From NCBI GenBank assembly GCA_020846875.1, contig JADLDB010000059.1:62001-126000 (forward strand): 64,000 bases of DNA, read 5' to 3'. The position numbers were made by a program, and so were the translations under genes. Positions within the stretch are counted from its first letter, which is position 1; every line of letters begins with the position of its first letter. The notes under the pieces are model-generated. The model did not search any database. It worked only from the letters and a program-made list of their open reading frames with translations, and was not told the origin of the DNA. The DNA comes from Myxococcales bacterium. GTDB lineage: Bacteria > Myxococcota > Myxococcia > Myxococcales > Myxococcaceae. Below are positions 1 to 9,085 of the stretch, in pieces.

Positions 1-2
1 AG

Positions 3-1475
3 CTGATCGGCCGCAACACCACGGTGTCGGTGGAGCGGACGGTGCTGCGCTGGTTCGGGGTGGACGGGGTAGGGAACCTGGGCGCGCCGCTGGTGAACCT
101 GATGGTGGATCGGCTTCAGGCCGCCGGCGTGCTGAACCGGGGCGCGGCCTTCTGGTACGGGCGGGCGCTGCGCATGGGCGCCACCAGCCCCCTGGACGCG
201 GTGGAGCGGCTCACCGCGGCGCCCCTGGAGAGGCTGGCGCCCTTGAGCCACGAGGACGAGGCGAAGCTGCGCGACGAGGTGCGGGCCGAGGCGCGCGCGG
301 CGGTGGACGAGCTGAAGGCGCGGGTGGCGAAGCGGGAAGCGCTCAAGCGCGAGTTCCCCATGCCTCCGGCGCCGCACAAGTACGTGATCGTCGCGACGGG
401 GAACATCTTCGACGATCTCGATCAGGCGCGGGCGGCGGCGCAGGCGGGGGCCGACGTGATCGCGGTGATCCGCTCCACCGCTCAGTCGCTGCTGGACTAC
501 GTGCCCCAGGGCGCCACCACCGAGGGCTTCGGCGGCACCTACGCCACCCAGGAGAACTTCCGGATCATGCGGGAGGCGCTGGACGACGAGTCCGAGAAGC
601 TCGGGCGCTACGTGCAGCTCACCAACTACAGCTCGGGCCTGTGCATGTCCGAGATCGCCTTCATGGCCGCGTACGAGCGCCTGGACATGCTGCTCAACGA
701 CGCGATGTACGGGATCCTCTTCCGCGACATCAACCTGCGGCGGACCTTCATCGATCAGTACTTCTCCCGGCGGATCTGCGCGCTGGCGGGGATCATCATC
801 AACACCGGCGAGGACAACTACATCACCACCGCCGACGCCTACGACGCCGCGCACACGGTGATCGCCAGCCAGTTCATCAACGAGCGCTTCGCCTTGCGCG
901 CGGGCCTCAAGGACGAGCAGCTCGGCCTGGGCCACAGCTACGAGATCGATCCCCATCGCCCCGAGACGCTCCTGCTCGAGCTATCGCAGGCCATGCTGGT
1001 GCGCCGCTGCTTCCCCGCCGCGCCGCTCAAGTACATGCCGCCCACCAAGCACAAGGAGACGGACATCTTCTTCAGCCACGTCTACGACTCCATGGCCCAC
1101 CTGGTGGCGATGTGGACGCGGCAGGGCATTCAGTTGCTGGGCATGATGACCGAGGCCATGCACACTCCCCTGCTCGCCGATCGCTACGAGGCGCTGAAAG
1201 CCGCCAGCTACGTGCACCGGGCCGCCCGGGGCATCGATCAGGAGTTCACCGTGAAGGAAGACGGCCTCGTCGCCAACCGGGCCCGCTTCGTCTTCGGCAA
1301 GGCGCTGGAGCTGCTCGAGGAGTGCAGGGCCGACGGCATGGTGGCGGCGATCGGCCGCGGGCGCTTCGGCGACGTGAAGCGCTCCGAGACCGGCGGCAAG
1401 GGGCTGGACGGGGTGGTGGAGAAGGCCTCTGATTACTTCAATCCGTTTTTGGACCTCATGGAGGGCAGGGCATGA
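3..1475 (+). CDS. kamD: Lysine 5,6-aminomutase alpha subunit (5'-truncated by window edge)
   Basis: Catalytic PLP/adenosylcobalamin subunit of lysine 5,6-aminomutase, which moves the terminal amino group of beta-lysine or D-lysine to the neighbouring carbon to give 3,5- or 2,5-diaminohexanoate. The frame is open to the window start, and the first residues (TTVSVERTVLR) already match the family interior, so about 30 N-terminal residues lie upstream; full-length proteins are about 515 residues. Family signatures include QLTNYSSGLCMSEIAFMAAY, INTGEDNYITTADAY and KHKETDIFFSHVYDSM. The stop overlaps the next gene's start (ATGA). The partner subunit kamE follows after one inserted orf, then kal and kce. 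Very confident in the family; the true start is out of view. Confidence 0.95.
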   Translation: MIGRNTTVSVERTVLRWFGVDGVGNLGAPLVNLMVDRLQAAGVLNRGAAFWYGRALRMGATSPLDAVERLTAAPLERLAPLSHEDEAKLRDEVRAEARAAVDELKARVAKREALKREFPMPPAPHKYVIVATGNIFDDLDQARAAAQAGADVIAVIRSTAQSLLDYVPQGATTEGFGGTYATQENFRIMREALDDESEKLGRYVQLTNYSSGLCMSEIAFMAAYERLDMLLNDAMYGILFRDINLRRTFIDQYFSRRICALAGIIINTGEDNYITTADAYDAAHTVIASQFINERFALRAGLKDEQLGLGHSYEIDPHRPETLLLELSQAMLVRRCFPAAPLKYMPPTKHKETDIFFSHVYDSMAHLVAMWTRQGIQLLGMMTEAMHTPLLADRYEALKAASYVHRAARGIDQEFTVKEDGLVANRARFVFGKALELLEECRADGMVAAIGRGRFGDVKRSETGGKGLDGVVEKASDYFNPFLDLMEGRA

Positions 1476-1951
1476 ACGCGCTTCTCGTGGCACTGGCGGT
1501 GGTGAGCGGCGGCACGGACACGCTGGCGAAGGCCAGCATCAACAAGCTCAACTTCAAGGCGCCCACCTCGTGGACGGCGGCCAGCGACGACGAGGCCTCG
1601 AAGACGTGGACGGCCCCGGAGGACGCCGCGTCGCTGTCGGTGTCCGCCTACCCGGTGGATCCGGTGCGGCCCGCGCAGGCCTGCGTCAACGAGATGCTGG
1701 AGAAGCTGGGGAAGGACGGCTTCGAGGCGGCGAAGCTGGGCGGCCAGCCGGCGCAGAAGAAGGTGGAGACCAACTACCTGGGCGACGCCGACGCCGGGCA
1801 GAGCGAGGAGAACAAGGTCACCTCCACCACGGTGATCGGCTGCAACGGCAAGGTGCGCTGGGTGATGACCTGGACCGCCAAGGCCAGCCTGGGCGCGCGC
1901 TTCGGACCGATGCTCAAGCGCGTGCTGGACTCGGTCCGCTACGGGAAGTGA
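1472..1951 (+). CDS. Small secreted protein of unknown function inside the kam operon
   Basis: A 159-residue protein that I do not recognise. The first 20 residues (MNALLVALAVVSGG) look like a short, weak signal peptide, so a periplasmic location is plausible. The rest is mixed alpha/beta with phrases such as FKAPTSWTAASDDE and a C-terminal LKRVLDSVRYGK. That pattern recalls small PsbP-like or stress-associated periplasmic proteins, but this is only a resemblance. Two cysteines are present (CVNEM and IGCNG). Its start overlaps the kamD stop by four bases and kamE starts 2 bases after its stop, so it must be co-transcribed and probably translationally coupled with both aminomutase subunits. 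Confidence 0.8.
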   Translation: MNALLVALAVVSGGTDTLAKASINKLNFKAPTSWTAASDDEASKTWTAPEDAASLSVSAYPVDPVRPAQACVNEMLEKLGKDGFEAAKLGGQPAQKKVETNYLGDADAGQSEENKVTSTTVIGCNGKVRWVMTWTAKASLGARFGPMLKRVLDSVRYGK

Positions 1952-1952
1952 C

Positions 1953-2732
1953 ATGGCTGACAAGCAGCTCATCCGCGCGTACGGCGATCGCCGGGACGAC
2001 GGCGTCCTCCAGGTGTCTTTCACCCTGCCGGTGGCGCTGTCCGAGAAGGCGAAGGAGGCCGCGCAGCTCTACTGCACCAAGCTGGGCCTGACCGAGGTGA
2101 AGGTGGCCGCCGCGGAGAAGGCGGCGCAGCACTACACCTTCTTCGTGGTGTACGCGAAGAGCCCGGTCGTCATCGACTACGCGGCGATCGACACGCCCGA
2201 GATCGTGATCAAGAAGCGCGGCTTCGCCGAGCTCAACAAGGAGATCGAGGAGGAGATCGGCCGCAAGGTGATCGTCCTCGGCGCCTGCACCGGCACCGAC
2301 ACGCACACCGTGGGGATCGACGCGATCCTCAACATGAAGGGCTTCGCCGGCGACTACGGGCTGGAGCGCTACCCCTGGTTCGAGACGTACAACCTGGGCA
2401 GCCAGGTGCCCAACGCCGAGCTGATCCGGAAGGCGAAGGAGAAGAGCGCCGACGCGATCCTGGTCAGCCAGGTGGTCACCCAGCGCGACGTGCACAAGGA
2501 CAACAGCCGGCAGTTCATCGAAGAAGCGAAGAAGCAGGGTGTGCACGGGAAGATGACGCTGCTGCTGGGCGGACCGCGGGTCGATCACAAGCTGGCGCTG
2601 GAGCTGGGCTTCGACGCGGGCTTCGGGCCGGGGACGAAGCCGTCCGACGTGGCCAACTTCGTGGTGCACCAGGTGCTGCAGCGCCTGGGCAAAGAGGCGA
2701 AGGGCACCCATTACGAAGGAGAGCCGGTGTGA
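1953..2732 (+). CDS. kamE: Lysine 5,6-aminomutase beta subunit
   Basis: Cobalamin-binding subunit of lysine 5,6-aminomutase, 259 residues. The B12-binding motif appears as [13 protein letters not shown] with His118 as the expected lower axial cobalt ligand. Lys129 follows 11 residues later, the same spacing as the known His133/Lys144 pair of the clostridial enzyme, in which the lysine forms the internal aldimine with PLP. The N-terminal 80 residues form the dimerisation region, and the rest is the Rossmann-like B12 domain ending in [25 protein letters not shown]. It overlaps kal by four bases. Function needs KamD and adenosylcobalamin. All key residues are intact, so the complex should be active. 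Confidence 0.96.
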   Translation: MADKQLIRAYGDRRDDGVLQVSFTLPVALSEKAKEAAQLYCTKLGLTEVKVAAAEKAAQHYTFFVVYAKSPVVIDYAAIDTPEIVIKKRGFAELNKEIEEEIGRKVIVLGACTGTDTHTVGIDAILNMKGFAGDYGLERYPWFETYNLGSQVPNAELIRKAKEKSADAILVSQVVTQRDVHKDNSRQFIEEAKKQGVHGKMTLLLGGPRVDHKLALELGFDAGFGPGTKPSDVANFVVHQVLQRLGKEAKGTHYEGEPV

Positions 2733-3139
2733 GCGACGCTTCTGGAGTGGGCCTGTCGGTGACGGTGCGGCTGCGCATGTCCAGCCACGACGCGCACTAC
2801 GGCGGCAACCTGGTGGACGGGGCGCGCATGCTGGGGTTGTTCGGCGACGTGGCCACGGAGCTGCTCATCCGCCTCGACGGCGACGAAGGCCTGTTCCGCG
2901 CGTACGACGCGGTGGAGTTCCTCGCGCCCGTCTACGCCGGGGACTACATCGAGGCACAGGGCACCATCACCCAGGTGGGGAACACCAGCCGGAAGATGAG
3001 CTTCGAGGCCCGCAAGGTGATCCGCGCGGCGCCGGAGCTCAACGACTCGGCCGCGGAGCTCCTCTCGCCGCCGGTGATCGTCTGCAGGGCCAGCGGAACC
3101 TGCGTCACGCCGAAGGACAAGCAGCGGAGGAAGCCATGA
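2729..3139 (+). CDS. kal: 3-aminobutyryl-CoA ammonia-lyase
   Basis: Hotdog-fold lyase of 136 residues that removes ammonia from L-3-aminobutyryl-CoA to give crotonyl-CoA, the last specific step of lysine fermentation. The N-terminal stretch [19 protein letters not shown] and the following [25 protein letters not shown] are typical of the Kal family, and the size matches the usual 125-145 residues. The start overlaps the kamE stop (GTGA) and the stop overlaps the kce start (ATGA), so the gene sits in a tightly coupled operon. The product would feed crotonyl-CoA into butyryl-CoA or beta-oxidation reactions encoded elsewhere. Confidence 0.93.
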   Translation: MSDASGVGLSVTVRLRMSSHDAHYGGNLVDGARMLGLFGDVATELLIRLDGDEGLFRAYDAVEFLAPVYAGDYIEAQGTITQVGNTSRKMSFEARKVIRAAPELNDSAAELLSPPVIVCRASGTCVTPKDKQRRKP

Positions 3140-3969
3140 GCGCGCACGCACCTTTCGTCATCACCGCGGCGATGGTGGGGGCCGAGACGACGCGCGAGCA
3201 GACGCCGCACCTGCCGATCTCGGCCGAGGAGATCGCCGAGGACGCCGCGAAGTGCCGCGAGGCCGGCTGCGCGATGGTGCACCTCCACGTGCGCACGCCT
3301 GAAGGCAAGCCCAGCCAGGACACGGAGCTGTTCCGCGCGGCGATCCGCGCCATCCGCAAGAAGAGTGACGTGCTGATCCAGGTCTCCACGGGCGGCGCGG
3401 TGGGTATGGGGGTGGACGAGCGCTGCGGGGCGCTCAAGCTGACCGGGGCGGATCGGCCGGACATGGCCACGCTGTCCACCGGGACGGTGAACTTCGGGCC
3501 GGACGTCTTCTGGAACCCGCGGCCGTTGATCCGCGACATCGCCACGCGCATCAAGGGGCTCGGCCTCAAGCCGGAGCTCGAGTGCTTCGACGTGGGGATG
3601 ATCGACGAGGCGCGCGCGCTGGAGAAGGAAGGCTTCATCACCCTGCCGGCGCACTTCGACTTCGTGCTGGGGGTGGGCGGGGCGCTGGCGGCGTCGGTGG
3701 AGGCGCTGGACTTCATGCGCTCCTACCTTCCGGCCGGATCGACCTGGACGTGCGCGGCGATGGGGCGGCACCAACTGCCCTTCGTCGAGCTGTCGGCCGA
3801 GCGGGGCGGCAACGCGCGGGTGGGCCTCGAGGACAACATCTACCTGTCGAAGGGCGTGCTGGCGAAGGGGAACTTCGAGCTGGTGGCCGAGGCGGCGAAG
3901 CGCGCCACCGCGAAGGGCCGGCGCCTCGCCACGCCTCAGGAGGCCCGTGAGCTCCTCCGTCTCACGTAG
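3136..3969 (+). CDS. kce: 3-keto-5-aminohexanoate cleavage enzyme
   Basis: A TIM-barrel enzyme of the BKACE (DUF849) family, 277 residues. It condenses 5-amino-3-oxohexanoate with acetyl-CoA to give acetoacetate and 3-aminobutyryl-CoA. The zinc ligands are visible as His49 and His51 in the MVHLHVR motif and Glu at about 232 in VGLEDNIYL, matching the positions known for Kce (His46, His48, Glu230). The loop [16 protein letters not shown] is also characteristic. Family members act on several beta-keto acids, but neighbouring kamDE and kal make the lysine substrate by far the best assignment. Its substrate would come from Kdd, encoded 24 kb downstream. Confidence 0.95.
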   Translation: MSAHAPFVITAAMVGAETTREQTPHLPISAEEIAEDAAKCREAGCAMVHLHVRTPEGKPSQDTELFRAAIRAIRKKSDVLIQVSTGGAVGMGVDERCGALKLTGADRPDMATLSTGTVNFGPDVFWNPRPLIRDIATRIKGLGLKPELECFDVGMIDEARALEKEGFITLPAHFDFVLGVGGALAASVEALDFMRSYLPAGSTWTCAAMGRHQLPFVELSAERGGNARVGLEDNIYLSKGVLAKGNFELVAEAAKRATAKGRRLATPQEARELLRLT

Positions 3970-4996
3970 CCCACTGCCTCCCTCGCCCCCAAGGCCCGGG
4001 GAGAGAGGAAGCCGGCCCGCTGCGGCGAGCGCGCTGGTCTGTGCGCTCCTCCTCTCCTGCGGGCCCACCGAGACCAACCCCCTCTCGAAGACCGGCCCGG
4101 TCACCGGCGCCTTCAGCACCCCCGACGGGCTGTCCGGAGACGCCTGGCTCTTCCTCTACCGCCCGGGCGAAGGCCCGCCGGGTCCGCCGTCCGTCCCCGT
4201 CACCGCGACGGCGATCAGCGCGCGGCGCCTCGAGACGGATCCCCGCTACGTCTTCGGCCAGGTTCCGGCGAACCCGTACCGGCTGTGGGGCTTTCTGGAC
4301 GTGGACCAGGACTTCGATCCTTCCATGGACGTGCTGTCCCAGCCGACGGCGGGCGATCGCACCGGGGAGGGGGCCGAGCTACAGGTGCAACCCGGCCGCG
4401 GTGCTTCCCTCGACTACCGCGTCGGAAGGGGGGTGGAGCACGAGCCTCCTGCCTTCGTCCTGGAGGGCGTCAGCACCGACGTGGTGCTGGACGAGCTGGT
4501 CGGCGGCACCATGCCGCTCACGCTGGTGAGCGATCCCCTCGGGCGCTTCGACCAGGCCCGCACCGTCTTCCCCATCGGCCTGGTGGACGGGGACGGCGAT
4601 GGGAGGCCAGACGATCTGGACGGCGACATGGTGCCGGATCTCTCGCTCCAGCTCTTCCTGCGATGGCTCCCCTTGCCGGGGCAGTTGGCCCCGGGGGCGA
4701 CGGTGATCGTCCCCCTGGCCTTCGATCCCTCGCCCATCCTGCGCACGTTGAATGGCCAGCTCGGCGTGGAGGTGACGCTGACCCGGCTGCAGGCCTTCGT
4801 GGTCCCCGCCGCACAGCAGGTGACGCGCGATCCTGACGGACGCCAGCAGGTGACGCCCTTTGGCATGCCGCCGGCCGGCGCCTACGAAATCGACGCCCTG
4901 ACGGCGGGCGGGCAGTTCTGGCGGCTGCCCAACGCTCTGGGCCCGGAGGTGGCTTCCCAGGCGGTCCGCTTGCACTTCGACAGGGTGGCCCGCTGA
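3947..4996 (+). CDS. Putative lipoprotein with Asp-rich calcium-type loop
   Basis: A 349-residue protein, not assignable to a known family. A proline/arginine-rich leader is followed by a hydrophobic stretch and lipobox (ALVCALLLSC, Cys38), suggesting a lipidated outer-membrane or periplasmic protein. Residues around 212-225 (DGDGDGRPDDLDGD) resemble EF-hand or thrombospondin-type-3 calcium loops. An N-terminal beta-rich region (GPVTGAFSTPDG and VFGQVPANPYRLWGF) is reminiscent of carboxypeptidase-regulatory-like domains. The GTG start lies 23 bases inside the kce end and is preceded by AGGAGG, but a later start would still leave the lipobox. Function unknown. Confidence 0.75.
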   Translation: MSSSVSRSPLPPSPPRPGERGSRPAAASALVCALLLSCGPTETNPLSKTGPVTGAFSTPDGLSGDAWLFLYRPGEGPPGPPSVPVTATAISARRLETDPRYVFGQVPANPYRLWGFLDVDQDFDPSMDVLSQPTAGDRTGEGAELQVQPGRGASLDYRVGRGVEHEPPAFVLEGVSTDVVLDELVGGTMPLTLVSDPLGRFDQARTVFPIGLVDGDGDGRPDDLDGDMVPDLSLQLFLRWLPLPGQLAPGATVIVPLAFDPSPILRTLNGQLGVEVTLTRLQAFVVPAAQQVTRDPDGRQQVTPFGMPPAGAYEIDALTAGGQFWRLPNALGPEVASQAVRLHFDRVAR

Positions 4997-5021
4997 CGTA
5001 AGCTTGGGCACCTCTCCCTGC

Positions 5022-6989
5022 ATGGCAGCGACCTCCGACTCCGACTCGGTCATCGCCAACCCGCTGCGCGCCAGCGGGCTGGTCGACGCGCCGGCCATCG
5101 AGAGAGGCCGGGGGTACGTGCGCGATCACGGCGGGCTGCTCTCGGACGCGCTCTTGCGCCTCCAGTTGGTGAAGGAAGGCGACTTCCTGCGCACCTTCGC
5201 CGAGCTGTACTCCACCCGCTTCGTCAAGGCGGAGAAGCTGAAGACGCTCCGGCTGGATCCTTCGCTGCTCGATCGCCTGGGCGTGCGGATGGCCGAGCGG
5301 CTGCGCATGTGCCCCATCCGCTGGGACGAGGGGGCGAAGGACGTGCACGTGGTGGCCGCGGTGCCCTTGTCCTCCAGCCTCGAGCCCGAGCTGCGCCAGG
5401 TGTTGGGGGCGCGCACCGTGTCCGTCTACGTGGCGACGGCGGGTGGGGTGGCGGCGCTGATCAAGAAGGCCTACTACCAGCAGCACGACGCCTTCGAGCA
5501 GGTGACGGACAACGGGGCAGGCCCGCCCATGTCCCGGGCGGTGGACACGGCGGTCGACGAGAGCCCCTTCGACAGCGACGAGCCGACCGCGCAGCGGCCC
5601 GAGCCCACGGTGATGGTCGCGCTGGATCAGCTCGAGAACCCGGAGCAGGTCAAGACGACGGCGCGGGAGGACAAGATCCCCACCGGCGAGGTGCTGGCGC
5701 AGGAGCCTGCGCCGGGGGGGGGCAGCACCGACGGGAAGACCGTGATGGTCAACCTGGAGGCGCTCACCATCGCCACCCTGCGCCGCGAGAACGCGCGCTA
5801 CCGGATCGCCCAGGAATTCCACCGCCGCGTCTCGCTGGAGCGCACGGTGGAGGCGATGGTCGACCGGATCCTCTCGGTGATCTTCGAGCTGCTCCCGGCC
5901 GACGGCGCCGCGGTGTGGCTGACCAGCGGCCAGTACGCGTCGAAGGCGAAGGCCGGCGATCGCCGGATCGAGGTGCCGCGGGCGGTGATCGACCAGGCCC
6001 TGTCCTCGCCCAACGGGCTGCTGGCGCACAACGCGCTGGTGGACGAGCGCTTCGATCGCAGCCAGTCGGTGATGATGCGCGGGGTGAAGAGCGTGATGGC
6101 GGTGCCGATGCGCGCGCGGGAGAAGGTGATCGGCATCCTCTACGTGGAGTCGGTGTCGATGAGCGCCGCCTTCACCGAGGAGGACCTGCCGCTGCTCGAC
6201 GCCATCGCCTCGCAGGCGGCGATCCTGCTCGACAACTCGGCCCTGGTGGCGCAGGTGCAGCGCGAGGTGGAGACGCGGGCCAGCCTGTCGCGCTTCCTCT
6301 CCCAGGCGGCGGTGGACGAGGTGCTGAGCGGGCGGATGAAGGTGAACCTGGAAGGGCACCTGGAAGAGATCACCGTGCTCTTCGCGGACATCCGCGGCTT
6401 CACCAACATGTCCGCCCACATGCGCCCGGAGGAGGTGGTGCGTTTCCTGAACGCCTTCTTCGCCGAGGCGGTGGACGCAGTGGAGCGCCACGGGGGGATC
6501 GTCGACAAGTTCATCGGCGACTGCGTGATGGGGCTGTGGGGCGCGGTCGGCGCGCGCGAGGATCACGCCCGCAACGCGATCAAGGCGGCCCTGGAGCTGG
6601 TGGAGCGCGGCGCGCGGATCACGGTGAAGGGCCAGGCGCTCGAGGTGGGCGTGGGGATCAACACCGGCATGGCCGTCGTCGGCGCGATCGGCGCGCAGCG
6701 GCGGCTCGACTACACCGCGATCGGCGCCACGGTGAACCTCTCGGCCCGCCTCTGCGGTATCGCCGCCCCCAACGAGGTGCTGATCACCAGCGACACCCTG
6801 ATGCGCGCCGGCCCGGGGGTGATCGCCGCGCCCGGAGAGGCGGTGATCCTCAAAGGCCTCGACGTGCCGATCGTCCCCTACGCGATCCGCTCCATCGCCC
6901 AGCCGCTCCAGCTCAACCAGCTCGCGCCGCCCAGGAAGATCGGCCACGACACGATCCCCGCGCTGCCCTCGCCGATCAAGCCGCGCTGA
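5022..6989 (+). CDS. Adenylate cyclase with GspE-N-like and GAF domains
   Basis: Three-part signalling protein of about 655 residues that should make cAMP in the cytoplasm. Residues 10-150 resemble the N-terminal domain of GspE/PilB-type ATPases (MshEN), although the typical c-di-GMP-binding RLG motif is not obvious. A Pro/Glu-rich linker follows, then a GAF domain at about 280-410. A class III cyclase domain lies at about 440-600. Both metal-binding aspartates (LFADIRGF and KFIGDCVMG), the adenine-specifying Lys (DKFIGD) and Asp (RLDYTAIG), and the transition-state Asn/Arg (VNLSARL) are present, so an active adenylate rather than guanylate cyclase is expected. I prefer the ATG at 5022 over an earlier TTG at 5004. 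The gene appears to be monocistronic. Confidence 0.9.
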   Translation: MAATSDSDSVIANPLRASGLVDAPAIERGRGYVRDHGGLLSDALLRLQLVKEGDFLRTFAELYSTRFVKAEKLKTLRLDPSLLDRLGVRMAERLRMCPIRWDEGAKDVHVVAAVPLSSSLEPELRQVLGARTVSVYVATAGGVAALIKKAYYQQHDAFEQVTDNGAGPPMSRAVDTAVDESPFDSDEPTAQRPEPTVMVALDQLENPEQVKTTAREDKIPTGEVLAQEPAPGGGSTDGKTVMVNLEALTIATLRRENARYRIAQEFHRRVSLERTVEAMVDRILSVIFELLPADGAAVWLTSGQYASKAKAGDRRIEVPRAVIDQALSSPNGLLAHNALVDERFDRSQSVMMRGVKSVMAVPMRAREKVIGILYVESVSMSAAFTEEDLPLLDAIASQAAILLDNSALVAQVQREVETRASLSRFLSQAAVDEVLSGRMKVNLEGHLEEITVLFADIRGFTNMSAHMRPEEVVRFLNAFFAEAVDAVERHGGIVDKFIGDCVMGLWGAVGAREDHARNAIKAALELVERGARITVKGQALEVGVGINTGMAVVGAIGAQRRLDYTAIGATVNLSARLCGIAAPNEVLITSDTLMRAGPGVIAAPGEAVILKGLDVPIVPYAIRSIAQPLQLNQLAPPRKIGHDTIPALPSPIKPR

Positions 6990-7100
6990 CGCGGCAACGA
7001 AGCCGGGCAGGGCGGTGAATCCCCCGCTGTTCACGCCGTCTGAAAACGCGGTACAAGCGTCTCGTTTTCGCAGTCGCACTCGTCTTTCCGGGAGGTTGCC

Positions 7101-7679
7101 GTGCTTTTCCCCGTGCTCGCCGTCGCCCTGGCTGCCGCGCCTTCCGGGCCGCTGTCCCTGGTCAAGGCCGCTGACGCCGAGGTCCAGAAGGTGCTGCAGA
7201 GCGACTCCCCCACGCCGGAGAAGCTGGCCCAGAAGGCGGACGAGTTCATCGACTTCCTGGAGTTGGCGAAGCGGGCGCTGGGGAAGGAGTGGAGCAACCT
7301 GAACAAGAAGCAGCAGGACGAGTTCTCGAGCACCATGAAGGGCGTGCTGCGGGCCAGCTACGCGCAGAAGGCGATCAGCGACGGCCGCGGCAGCGCGAAG
7401 GTGGAGTACAGCGACGAGCTGATCGAGGGCAACGAGGCCACCGTGAAGACGTCGCTGCTGGTGAAGCAGGATCGCTTCCCCGTGGTGTACAAGCTGTTCC
7501 GCGCCGACGCGAAGGCCCCGTGGAGGATCTTCGACGTGGTGACCGACGACGTGTCGCTGGTTGCCACCTACAACGATCAGTTCCGCCAGGTGATCAGCAA
7601 GAAGGGCTTCGAGGGGCTGCTCAAGTCGCTCAAGGCCAAGCGCGAGCAACTGGAGAAGACCACCACCGCGCAGAAGTAG
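7101..7679 (+). CDS. mlaC: MlaC/Ttg2D-family periplasmic phospholipid-binding protein
   Basis: A 192-residue secreted protein of the toluene-tolerance Ttg2/MlaC family, which shuttles phospholipids between outer- and inner-membrane Mla complexes. A short signal sequence (MLFPVLAVALAAA) is followed by the usual helical N-terminal region (FIDFLELAKRALGKEW) and the beta-rich half (YKLFRADAKAPWRIFDVVTDDVSLVATYNDQF). That last phrase is the family's most conserved part. GTG start with GGGAGG upstream. No mlaA/B/D/E/F genes are in the window, so it would act with components encoded elsewhere. Family assignment is solid; the exact lipid role is inferred. Confidence 0.88.
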   Translation: MLFPVLAVALAAAPSGPLSLVKAADAEVQKVLQSDSPTPEKLAQKADEFIDFLELAKRALGKEWSNLNKKQQDEFSSTMKGVLRASYAQKAISDGRGSAKVEYSDELIEGNEATVKTSLLVKQDRFPVVYKLFRADAKAPWRIFDVVTDDVSLVATYNDQFRQVISKKGFEGLLKSLKAKREQLEKTTTAQK

Positions 7680-7682
7680 GCG

Positions 7683-9023
7683 TCAGCGGCGCCGGCGGCG
7701 ATCCAGGAGCGCCTTGAGCGCCTCACCCCCGGGCACCCCCAGCTTTCCGCCGCGGCGATTCGTCGCGCGCCAGGTGAGCGTCTCCACCGCGTCGAGCAGC
7801 CGCTCCCGAAGGCCGGACGGCGCAGCGGGAGGGCTCTTTTCCGGCTGGTGGGAAGGCGGTGCGACCGGCGGCTGCGGCTTCCACCGCGGCGCGCAGGGCG
7901 TGGCCAGCGCGAAGCTGCCGGGCCGGGCGAGCAGCACCGGCCCCCGCCCCTCCGTCGCAAGCTTCGGTGGCTCGAGCCTGCGCGCCACCTTCCCGAAGGC
8001 CTCCAGCGCGGCGTCGAGCTGCGCGTCGGTGGCGGTGGCGGCCACGGACAGCAACAGCCGGGATCGCTCCCCGGCCAGAAGCCCGCGGCAGGCCAGCCCC
8101 CCGTCGGCCAGCGCTTTCAACCACTGCTCGCACAGCGCCTCGTCGCCCATCCACACCGGGATCCACGGCGTCACGCACGGCCCGGTGTCCAGGTGGAGGC
8201 CGCGCAACCCGTCGATCATCGCCTGGGCCACGTCGAAGGCCCGGGCGCGGCGTGGCGCCTCGGCGTGGGCGAGTTGCAGGGCGCGGGCGGCGGCGGCCAG
8301 CGGCGCGGACGCAGGAGGAGCCCCACAGGGGCGCAGCGCCTCCACCTCGGCGCGCGGTCCGGCCACCAGCACGCCGGCTCCAGGCAGGGCCTCGCCCAGG
8401 AAGAGCACCTGCAACGCCACCTGATCGATCACGCCGAGCGACTCCACGGCGCCCAGCCCGCCCGGCCCCAGCACGCCCAGCCCGAGACGATCGATCACCA
8501 CCAGGGAGGCGCCCGCGCGCTGGCTCGCCTCGGCGTACCGGTGGAGCGGCAGCAGCTCTCCTGCGTAGCGGTCGACGGCGCTCACCACCAGGGCCGGAGC
8601 CGCACCACCGGCCAGCGCGCGCTCCGCGTCCTCGGGCGAGGCCACCTCCGCCGCCCGGGGGAAGCCGGGCGACGCGCGCACCTCCGCGACGACACCGGCC
8701 GCGTCCAGGCATTCGAAGAGGCCGCCTGCGTCCTCCAGCGCCGCCACCGCCTGGACGCCGAGGAGGCCGGCCAGCCGCTCCTCCAGTTCCTCCTGGGCGC
8801 GGGATCGCGTGGGCCTCGCCAGTCCGCTCTTGCGCAGCGCCCCCTGGAAGGCCTCCCGCACCCGGGCGTCGGAGGCCAGCCCGAGGAGATCGCCGGTGCT
8901 GACGTTGGTGAGCCGCCCGCCGTCCGACTCCACCTCCGCCGCCGAGGGCACCGCGTCCACCCGCACGTTGCCCACCACCCGCTCGGGGGCAAGACGGCTG
9001 AGCGCGGCGGCGTCGAGCGGCAT
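7683..9023 (-). CDS. AOS-family (BioF/KBL-like) PLP-fold protein lacking catalytic residues
   Basis: About 446 residues resembling alpha-oxoamine synthases such as BioF and KBL: an early DLLGLASD (the NYLGL region), IDRLGLGVLGPGGLG (normally D-D-x-H-G-x-G-V) and FLGEALPGAG (normally x-L-G-K-A-L-G-G). Aligning these motifs, the PLP-binding lysine becomes Glu, the stacking His becomes Leu, and the PLP-pyridine Asp becomes Ile. It is therefore probably not a PLP enzyme but a pseudoenzyme. A C-terminal extension of about 90 residues is proline- and arginine-rich. Possible starts are 9065, 9038 and 9023; the last has a good GAGG Shine-Dalgarno. It is divergent from the RND gene, so the promoters are shared or overlapping. 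Confidence 0.8.
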   Translation of the reverse strand: MPLDAAALSRLAPERVVGNVRVDAVPSAAEVESDGGRLTNVSTGDLLGLASDARVREAFQGALRKSGLARPTRSRAQEELEERLAGLLGVQAVAALEDAGGLFECLDAAGVVAEVRASPGFPRAAEVASPEDAERALAGGAAPALVVSAVDRYAGELLPLHRYAEASQRAGASLVVIDRLGLGVLGPGGLGAVESLGVIDQVALQVLFLGEALPGAGVLVAGPRAEVEALRPCGAPPASAPLAAAARALQLAHAEAPRRARAFDVAQAMIDGLRGLHLDTGPCVTPWIPVWMGDEALCEQWLKALADGGLACRGLLAGERSRLLLSVAATATDAQLDAALEAFGKVARRLEPPKLATEGRGPVLLARPGSFALATPCAPRWKPQPPVAPPSHQPEKSPPAAPSGLRERLLDAVETLTWRATNRRGGKLGVPGGEALKALLDRRRRR

Positions 9024-9085
9024 GCGTTGCGTCCTCATAGCGGCATTGCGCTCCCGTTTGAACATCGGCTAGGGACGCGCCACCC

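Noticed and set aside
4518-7649. A 1043-codon open frame on the minus strand
   Set aside because: It is antisense to the cyclase and MlaC-like genes, is His/Arg/Leu-repetitive as expected from high-GC antisense frames, and shows no domain; the plus-strand genes are clearly real. Similar long minus frames at 46531..50445 and 19471..22524 were rejected for the same reason.
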